25,592 nt of DNA, from positions 1-25,592 of the forward strand of contig MCFE01000929.1 of the NCBI GenBank assembly GCA_002104905.1, read 5' to 3'. This document shows, piece after piece, positions 19,254-25,592 of this stretch. Position numbers and translations under genes: made by a program. Position 1 is the first letter of the stretch. Every line of letters starts with the position of its first letter. The stretch comes from Basidiobolus meristosporus CBS 931.73 (taxonomy: Eukaryota > Basidiobolomycota > Basidiobolomycetes > Basidiobolales > Basidiobolaceae). Under the pieces are notes generated by a model. That model had not been told where the DNA came from. It did not search any database and saw nothing but the letters and a program-made list of their open reading frames with translations.

Positions 19254-19631
19254 TCATATGTTGCCAGGAGCAATACAGTTGTTCACTTCCACCATGTACA
19301 TGGACTTGTATCCCAGGATGATTATGTCAAGAGGCTGTAGTAAATCCTCAAAGCCCCCATTACTGATGATGAAAGAAACATGCAACTGCTCTGGCCACAA
19401 CATCACATCATATACCAGTAGTTGAATTTCTGGGCCCACATGACTCCATAAGGTTTCCTTGGGCTTTTTTTCCACAGGTGTTGTCTCATAACATAATGGG
19501 ATTTTGCAAGGCTCATGCAGGGTACTGTTGTTAGGGAAAATAGGCACACAATTCATCAGTGAGCCTGCTTCTTTGGAGCTAACACTCTGGATGCCATATT
19601 CAGAAAACTGCAGTGAGCCTAAAGGTATCAC
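19254..19631 (-). pseudogene. unidentified reading frame upstream of tnp2 copy B
   Basis: An open stretch of 125 codons on the minus strand, with coherent protein texture (VGPEIQLLVYDVMLWPEQLH, VSFIISNGGFEDLL, DIIILGYKSMYMVE). It ends 40 bases before the tnp2 ATG and could be the N-terminal part of the same transposase separated by a frameshift or intron, or a separate protein. No domain is recognised. Confidence 0.4.
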
Positions 19632-19639
19632 AAGCTTAC

Positions 19640-19922
19640 ATGACTCAGTTAGTTCCAGGTGACAAGTATGGCCAGCATTGAATCAAAGTAGTCTTGTCCA
19701 AGGGGCCAACTGCTTGACACTCAACAACATAACACTGTTACATCTCTTTTTTGTCAATATATATGCAAATTTAAGACAGTCTGGTACTTGAGGCATTGCA
19801 CCTATATGGATGTAGGGTTCAATGATGACATGCAATAGTATCATTATAAATAAAGTTATGGCACCACATACACATGTATATGTAGCACTATTTCCCCTTT
19901 AGTTTGACCCACTTCCATATAT
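19640..19922. other. intergenic stretch between divergent reading frames
   Basis: It separates the minus-strand frame at 19254-19631 from the plus-strand frame at 19923. Near its right end it holds TATATATG just before the ATG at 19923. It may be a shared promoter region of a transposon with two divergent genes, which is speculation. Confidence 0.3.
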
Positions 19923-21277
19923 ATGCCACCAAAACATCAAACAATGTCAGCTGGCTCCCAGCCAAACCCCACTGCAGAGAGCAGCAGAAGAGATGTTGGA
20001 CAACAGCTTGCTTTGACATTCAGTGCAAAAAGCAGGACTACAGCCAAGCAAAGCCCTGTGGACATTAGGCCCACTGAAGGTAACAATACAGACCTCTCAG
20101 GCTCTCAGTCAAGTAGGCAACTGGGAATCTCTACTGAGCCACAACCTGACCGTTATGCTGAGGCAGATGTGAATGTAGCAAGAGCAGTACCTTCAGTTGA
20201 AGACCAACAAATAGCCATCACAACATCCACCACCACCACCTCTACTAGCAAGTATGTTATCAGTTCATACCAAAGTATTAATGAGGTAATTAGGTGCAGT
20301 GGCTGATAGCATAGATGCAATCACCCAGAGAAATCAGCAAATAGTCTAGAAGCATGATGAGTGGTTAAAAGGTGGAGAGCAATCAATATTCCAGAGAGAG
20401 AAAGCCATATCTTTGCTGCCAAGAAGGAGCTCAAGCAGCCCAATGTTACATTCAAGAAATTAACCATTTCCTGATGTAACAGCAGAGGAACACTGTAGAG
20501 TCTCAAAGATAACAAGAGCGCCCAAAAATAAAGCTCACAGAATAACCTATCACAGCATGGTAGCAAGGAAATATAGTGTTTATACCAGGGCCTAAAAATC
20601 AAAAGATATTGCTGATACATGAAGTCATTGAGTGTAATGGTGAACAGTGGACTAATGTTCCAGAGGCAGTTAGGAGTCTAGCATGCTAACACCTTAAGGC
20701 TGGCAGACCATAGAGCCATCAGGAACCCAAGGTCAAGCAAAATGTGTTTGACTTGTTGCATGAGCATTATTGTGGATTCAGACAAGCAAATGAATTTTTA
20801 CCAGCATTAGTATGCTAAGAAAGTATCTTAAGAATAGCAGAGACTATAAAAGGCACAAGAACAAGGGTGCAATGGCTAAAACCAGCAGCTTCCTCAAGAA
20901 CCCTTGTAGGCATAGCCAAAAGCTTTAAACAAGCATCAAAGAGACATATGGTAGCTTGATAAATGCCAATAAGTGAAAAGCAGGAAGACACAGATGCAGC
21001 AGCACAACACTGACAAACAAAAAAGCATAGCTCTACTCAAGAAGCACTCAGTCAGAGTAGCAGTGAAGGACCTGGCAGTGATGAAAGCAAGCAACTACCT
21101 CAGGAGCTCATTACTGCATGGGCTGAGAGCTCAAAACAATCAGGAAAGAAGTGTCAGGTTGCCTGTAGATTGACAGCAAGCAGCAAGCAGGCTGAAACAG
21201 ATGCATTGGTGCAGCATTTATCAGGAGAAAGTTTAGTTCAATTCTTCCATGAAGCTCACAATGCTTTGTTGCAGTAG
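19923..21277 (+). pseudogene. long decayed reading frame, Ser/Gln-rich, family unknown
   Basis: Starts MPPKHQTMSAGSQPNPTAES and is open to 20304. In shifted frames it continues with DSIDAITQRNQQIV, KHDEWLKGGEQSIFQREKA, AAKKELKQPNVTFKKLT, EQWTNVPEAVRSLA, KQNVFDLLHEHYCGFRQANE, RIAETIKGTRTRVQWLKP and, at the end, SSSEGPGSDESKQLPQEL and HLSGESLVQFFHEAHNALLQ before TAG at 21275-21277. Frameshifts and stops break it; several stops (after QQIV, after LAC, after AGRP, after ALVC) would be Gln codons with one T to C change. The original protein was probably about 400 residues, hydrophilic and helical. It is divergent from tnp2 copy B and might be a second protein of that transposon or a Gag; neither is shown. 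Confidence 0.5.
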
Positions 21278-21667
21278 ATTTCTTCTTGGTGGAATGACTA
21301 GTTTCTTCCCCAGTTGTAACTGGATTCTGAGTGAAGTAGCCTGAAGTCTAGCCAACAGCAGCAATTGTGGTAATTGCAAGTGAGCATATCTTTGAGATCT
21401 GGTCATAAGTATGTGCAGTGTTGTATGCTTTCACACAAGCAATATTAATCTGTATCAGGTGTGAGAATTTTGTAAGAAAACAAGCTGTCAGCAACAAATT
21501 ATCATTATTAATTTCAGCCAATCACTTTTATCTTTGAAATTGATCGCTGAAGTGCTGCACAAACTCACCCTTTTGCATTGAAGTTTTCCATAGGCTTCAA
21601 TTTAGATGTACTTTCTTGAGAGCATTCTCAAAATTGCTGTAAAGTGGTGTTGGGCAATTTTCTGCCC
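21278..21667. other. AT-rich spacer before the Ty3 LTR
   Basis: No gene or repeat recognised. The last bases (TGCCC, 21663-21667) would be the target-site duplication of the Ty3 element if the same five bases flank its 5' LTR outside the window. Confidence 0.4.
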
Positions 21668-22035
21668 TGTTACAAGTCTTGGTATAAGAGTTGTAGAGGA
21701 ATAGGGAGTTTAGCTAGTATTGTATTCACTAAAACTTGAACTGATTTTTATTGAGGTTCCAGCAGCTCCTTATATACATTTTGCCAGATCAATTGCTGAC
21801 TAATTGTATTTCCTAATGTAGGTTGTGGCTGATGACTCATTTGATTGCATCATCATCACCCAATAAGATCCTACTTAATATATCTTTTTCTGTCTGATAA
21901 GGATCTGCTGATTCATTTGCTGACTAATGCTACTGATTTCATAGATAATACTGATATACTGATAACCTAAACATATACTAATTGATTTGACTAAAAACTG
22001 ATCTAACTTAAACATTCAAGCGGCAGATCATAACA
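21668..22035 (-). repeat. 3' LTR of the intact Ty3/Gypsy element (368 bp)
   Basis: Bounded by TGTTA (21668) and TAACA (22035), perfect 5-bp inverted ends of TG...CA type. On the minus strand it begins TGTTATGATCTGCC, immediately after a polypurine tract. It holds a TATA box (GTATATAAGG, plus positions 21768-21777) and AATAAA (21747-21752), then ends in CTTGTAACA. Order and spacing fit a Ty3 LTR with U3, R and U5. The 5' LTR is outside the window. Confidence 0.9.
21768..21777 (-). promoter_or_regulatory. TATA box of the Ty3 3' LTR
   Basis: GTATATAAGG on the minus strand, with AATAAA about 20 bases downstream, which would start and end transcripts in the LTR. Confidence 0.55.
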
Positions 22036-22046
22036 TTCTCCCCTAC
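22036..22046 (-). promoter_or_regulatory. polypurine tract of the intact Ty3 element
   Basis: GTAGGGGAGAA on the minus strand directly abuts the LTR start at 22035 and overlaps the TAG stop of Gag-Pol by one base. It is the expected primer site for plus-strand DNA synthesis. Confidence 0.85.
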
Positions 22047-25000
22047 TAAAGTTGAGAGAGTTCTCCTGAATCTCTTTTCTTGTGATACCAATATCTTGAT
22101 GGTTCAGTATTATCAGCAAGTCTTGCAAGCTTGAGTCTGTCCCTATGCACTAAGTCTTCCCGGATATTACCTTGCTTGTCCACCAGTTGGTAAGTTGCAA
22201 ATGGACATTCTCTGATGATCTTGAATGGTCCTGTCCATTGTGGCTCAAACTTCTTCCGAGTGTTGTTTCTTAGCAATACAAAGTTCCCAACTGTCAATGC
22301 TTCTGGTGCTATAGTCTTATCAAATCTCTGCTTCATCTTTTCTGCACTTTGAGATACTTTGGTCTGTGCCTCTTGACGTCTTTGTTCCAGTTGCTGGTGT
22401 CTACTTGGCTGACTAAGTTCATCTTCTAAGGCATCTGTAAGCTTGGGTTGTGTGAGATCTCCTGGAATCCTAGGTTCACATCCATAAACTAAGTAAAATG
22501 GTGATTGCTGGGTGGTGTTGTGTACTCTGACTCTGCATGCAAAGAGTGCTTGGTCTATATACTCATCCCATCTACTGACAACTCCATTTGCATACTTAGT
22601 CAGCATTTTTCCAAATAATCCATTAAACCGCTCAGTGACTCCATTAGTTCTGGGGTGATATGCCGAGGTTTTCAAGTGTCTGATCTGCTGCATTTCCAGG
22701 TAAGCCTCTAATGTCTTTGCCATAAAGTTTGCACCTCTATCGGATAAGATCTCCACAGGGCATCCAAACTTCATCAGGATCTCATGGTAAATGAAACTTG
22801 CAACTTCTTGTTCACTGGCTATTGGTACGGCTTTAGCAACTGGCCATTTAGTGGCATGGTCAATAGCTACTAGGATCCAACGGTTACATTTCCTGGTAGT
22901 TGGCAGTCTTCCAATAAAGTCAATTCCCCATCTCTCAAATGGTCTTACAGGCTCCAAAGGGAAGAGTTCGGCAATTCTTTGTGGCTGGCCTTGATTGATT
23001 TGGCAGTTTGGGCATGTTTTTACTAGCTTCTCAATGTCTTGTTTCATTCTGGGCCACCATGCTCTGGCTTTTACAAGGCTATAGGTTCCTTCAATCCCAA
23101 GATGTCCATATCCATTGTGTAGCTTATGTATTAAATCCAGGCGAGCAACATAAGGACAATAGGCAATAGGGCTTCCATCAACAATTCGGTAGAGTGTTTC
23201 ATCCTGTACAACAAATTTGCTGGCTTCATCCCGGATTATCTTCTTGATATCTTCATCCACCTCATTAGGAATGGCTTGGTCCTCCAAGTACTTTGGTAAT
23301 AGGCTAGGCCAATCTGATTCATGCACCAAGTTGAGTTGTGCAACTTGATCTAATCTTGATAAGGCATCAGCAACCGTGTTGTTTTTTCCAGGGCAGTAGA
23401 CAATCTCCAGGTCAAATTGCTGAATGTATTCACTCCATCTTGTCATTCTTCTAGAGAGTACCTTCTGAGTAAATATATACTTGAGGGAGGCATGATCAGT
23501 CTTCACAGTGCATTTGACTCCTTCAATATAGCATCTCCATGTCTTCAAACAGTGTATTATAGCAAGCATCTCCTTCTCATGGACTGGATAGTTTTGTTCT
23601 GCTGAGTTCAGTTTCTTGGATTCAAAGGCAACAGGGTAGTCCTTTCCCTCGTGTTCTTGGCTCAGCACTCCACCAATTGCATAATCTGAAGCATCTGTGC
23701 ATAGAGTGAACTCTTTTCTGAAGTCTGGTATTCTTAAGCTTGGTAACTTAGCAAGTTCATTCTTTAGCGTCTGGAAGGCAGTCTCACAAGCTATGTCCCA
23801 CTTGTAGGTATTCTCTTTCTTGAGGATATCAGTTAAAGGGGCTGCAATACTTGCAAATGACTTGACAAATCTCCGATAATAGGAAACCATTCCAAGGAAG
23901 GATCTGAGTTCTGATATGCTATGGGGCTGCTTCAAATTCTTGATTACTTCCACCTTCTTGGGGTCTAAGGTTACTCCTGTGCTAGTCACTATGTGTCCCA
24001 GATATTCTACGTGTTCCTTGAAGAATTCACACTTGGCTAGCTTGCCGTATAGCTTGTTCTCTCTTAGTTTCTTCAAGACCTTTTCAATGTGCACCATGTG
24101 ATCCTTTTCTGTCTTGCTGTATATCAATATGTCATCCAGGTAGATTATCACAAACTTGTCTAAGTACTCCTGAAAGACAGTCTGCATCAGCGTCATGAAT
24201 GTTGCAGGGGCATTAGTGAGGCCAAAACTCATGACTAAGTACTCGTAATGTCCATATCTGGTCCTGAATGCTGTCTTAGGGATATCTTCTGGTTTCACCC
24301 TAATCTGGTTGTATCCTGACATGAGGTCGATCTTGCTGAAAATAGTGGCTCCATTAAGTTGGTCCAAAAGCTCATCAATCCGAGGTATGGGGTACTTATT
24401 CTTGACGGTAACTGAGTTCAGGGCTCTGTAGTCAATGCACATCCTAAGTGTTCCATCCTTCTTTTTCACAAAAAGCACTGGTGCTCCCCAAGGTGACTTG
24501 CTGGGCCTGATGTATCCTTGCTCCAATAGCTGATCAATTTGTTTCTTCATTTCCTCCAATTCCAATGGACTCATTCTGTAAGGTGTCTTGCTCACTGGAG
24601 GGCTATCTCCTGTGTCAATGGCATGATCCACGTCTCTGACTGGTGGTAGGCTTACAAGCTCATCTGGAAACACGTCTGAATATTTCTTCAAGAGAGTCTG
24701 GACCTGCTGGGGTGCTGGGATAGAGGAATCCTCCTGTAATACCGCCATGAGGAACATCTGGGTACCTTTTCTAAGTGCTCTACAGAACTGGGTCTTGCTA
24801 AGTTCACTTGTCTCACACACACTGGAATTGACCAAGTTGAAATCCAGCCTGGCAGGTAATAGCTCATAGGTCTTGTTGTCTTTTTGGATCTGAGTAGCAT
24901 GGGTTCTCCAGTTGATTGATGGATTACGACAAAATAGCCAGGTTTTCCCAAGTACAAGGTCAAACTTGCAGTTCCCAAATATATAAGCCTGTAGGTCTTC

Positions 25001-25592
25001 TTCATAGTCATTGATCTTCATTCTTACTGGCTGGGTAATACGGTTGATTATGTGGGAGTTCCCATCTGCTGTGGAGACTGAAGTTGATTTGGTAGGTTCC
25101 GAGTTGATTCCAGCTTTCAAAGCAAATTGCTCTGACATGTACTCATGCGATGCTCCTGAGTCAATCATGATCTTGGCAGGTACTCCATTGATTGCTCCAT
25201 TCAGGTACAATAACTTCCCTGAGTTTGAAGTCATTTGGGACAAGTACTCTTCTGTCATATGGAAGGTGAGTTCCGAGTCTTCTTCAAGCTCATCTTCCTC
25301 ATTATTGTGTTCATGGGATTCAATATGGTTGAAGGTTCTTGTTGGCTGGTGTCCATTTCTTCTCTGAGGGCAGTATTTTGCAATATGTCCCTGCTGGTGG
25401 CAATTAAAGCAAAGTCCTCTCTTCTTGCATTCTTCTGAGGAGGGATTCTTCTGCATAGCGTCTATTTCCATTGGTACTGCTTCTGATTGTCTTCTTTCAT
25501 AATGATTATAGCCTTTCTGACTAGTCACTGTAGGCTTCCCAACTCCAAACATAGCTGAGTCATAGTCAATGGCAATCTTGATGGCTTCTTCA
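22046..25592 (-). CDS. gag-pol: Ty3/Gypsy Gag-Pol polyprotein, intact, 5' end beyond window
   Basis: One uninterrupted frame encodes the end of Gag and all of Pol. It is still open at the right edge ([13 protein letters not shown] precedes the first Met, 25552), so the true start is outside. Numbering from that Met: CCHC zinc knuckle C48-C51-H56-C61; protease DSGA 131-134 and VLGKTWLxxxNPSINW 200-215; reverse transcriptase 330-520 with D409 and YLDD 471-474; RNase H with D620, E661, D686 and D729; integrase zinc domain H812-H817-C847-C850; integrase core D878, D938, E974 (D,D35E spacing); and a GPF motif at 1108-1110. No chromodomain is seen. All catalytic residues I can check are present, so the element may be autonomous. 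Gag and Pol share one frame with no shift. The LTR and polypurine tract follow directly. Confidence 0.95.
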   Translation of the reverse strand, partial: EEAIKIAIDYDSAMFGVGKPTVTSQKGYNHYERRQSEAVPMEIDAMQKNPSSEECKKRGLCFNCHQQGHIAKYCPQRRNGHQPTRTFNHIESHEHNNEEDELEEDSELTFHMTEEYLSQMTSNSGKLLYLNGAINGVPAKIMIDSGASHEYMSEQFALKAGINSEPTKSTSVSTADGNSHIINRITQPVRMKINDYEEDLQAYIFGNCKFDLVLGKTWLFCRNPSINWRTHATQIQKDNKTYELLPARLDFNLVNSSVCETSELSKTQFCRALRKGTQMFLMAVLQEDSSIPAPQQVQTLLKKYSDVFPDELVSLPPVRDVDHAIDTGDSPPVSKTPYRMSPLELEEMKKQIDQLLEQGYIRPSKSPWGAPVLFVKKKDGTLRMCIDYRALNSVTVKNKYPIPRIDELLDQLNGATIFSKIDLMSGYNQIRVKPEDIPKTAFRTRYGHYEYLVMSFGLTNAPATFMTLMQTVFQEYLDKFVIIYLDDILIYSKTEKDHMVHIEKVLKKLRENKLYGKLAKCEFFKEHVEYLGHIVTSTGVTLDPKKVEVIKNLKQPHSISELRSFLGMVSYYRRFVKSFASIAAPLTDILKKENTYKWDIACETAFQTLKNELAKLPSLRIPDFRKEFTLCTDASDYAIGGVLSQEHEGKDYPVAFESKKLNSAEQNYPVHEKEMLAIIHCLKTWRCYIEGVKCTVKTDHASLKYIFTQKVLSRRMTRWSEYIQQFDLEIVYCPGKNNTVADALSRLDQVAQLNLVHESDWPSLLPKYLEDQAIPNEVDEDIKKIIRDEASKFVVQDETLYRIVDGSPIAYCPYVARLDLIHKLHNGYGHLGIEGTYSLVKARAWWPRMKQDIEKLVKTCPNCQINQGQPQRIAELFPLEPVRPFERWGIDFIGRLPTTRKCNRWILVAIDHATKWPVAKAVPIASEQEVASFIYHEILMKFGCPVEILSDRGANFMAKTLEAYLEMQQIRHLKTSAYHPRTNGVTERFNGLFGKMLTKYANGVVSRWDEYIDQALFACRVRVHNTTQQSPFYLVYGCEPRIPGDLTQPKLTDALEDELSQPSRHQQLEQRRQEAQTKVSQSAEKMKQRFDKTIAPEALTVGNFVLLRNNTRKKFEPQWTGPFKIIRECPFATYQLVDKQGNIREDLVHRDRLKLARLADNTEPSRYWYHKKRDSGELSQL

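Noticed and set aside
16600-19920. CACTA terminal inverted repeats for tnp2 copy B
   Set aside because: CACTA and TAGTG occur only as isolated pentamers; no paired longer termini could be found by eye.
22791-25438. Plus-strand open frames opposite the Ty3 Gag-Pol
   Set aside because: They are shadows of the minus-strand coding region, which has full domain evidence.
1-25592. tRNA, rRNA or other structured RNA genes
   Set aside because: No complete cloverleaf or rRNA-like segment was seen; the tRNA-5'-like motif at the LTR leaders lacks the remaining arms.

Overview
This window looks like a transposon graveyard from a fungal genome, most likely a basidiomycete. That placement is inferred from its combination of Ty3/Gypsy retrotransposons, tnp2-type and DDE_Tnp_4-type transposases, and severe CpG loss; no host marker gene settles it. 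I find no intact host gene, rRNA, tRNA or CRISPR array. The only intact coding region is a Ty3/Gypsy Gag-Pol on the minus strand at the right edge.

Layout. 1-2553 (+): the LTR/leader, gag and protease of a decayed Ty3/Gypsy element whose pol stops before reverse transcriptase. 2660-3110 (+): an unidentified decayed reading frame. 3600-5440 (-): tnp2-like transposase remnant, copy A. 5821-7250 (-): a DDE_Tnp_4-like (Harbinger/IS5-like) transposase pseudogene split by a 731-bp palindromic element. 7275-8348 (-) and 10381-11453 (+): two copies of one LTR-plus-leader block facing each other head to head. 11534-12332 (+): a diverged third LTR block, followed by a small reading frame to 12730. 13464-16594: further palindromic elements. 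16785-19213 (-): tnp2-like transposase copy B, with a 300-bp internal tandem duplication. 19254-19631 (-) and 19923-21277 (+): unidentified decayed reading frames. 21668-22035: LTR of the intact Ty3 element, whose Gag-Pol covers 22046 to the right edge.

The most distinctive feature is a family of long palindromes. Four full copies of 722-732 bp, one single arm and one short fragment lie between 5640 and 16594. Each full copy has about 345-bp inverted arms around a loop of about 40 nt, and most copies are flanked by TA. They encode nothing, and a transcript crossing one would fold into a long hairpin. Arm-specific sequence variants suggest that the two arms of a copy correct each other and that the centre can flip.

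The second theme is mutational decay. CG dinucleotides are nearly absent from the old elements, and many in-frame stops are TAG or TAA where CAG or CAA would restore an open frame. The two inverted LTR blocks differ by CG to TG/CA changes at aligned sites. This fits cytosine methylation followed by deamination, or a CpG-type repeat-induced mutation. The intact Ty3 element keeps more CG sites and is probably the youngest insertion.
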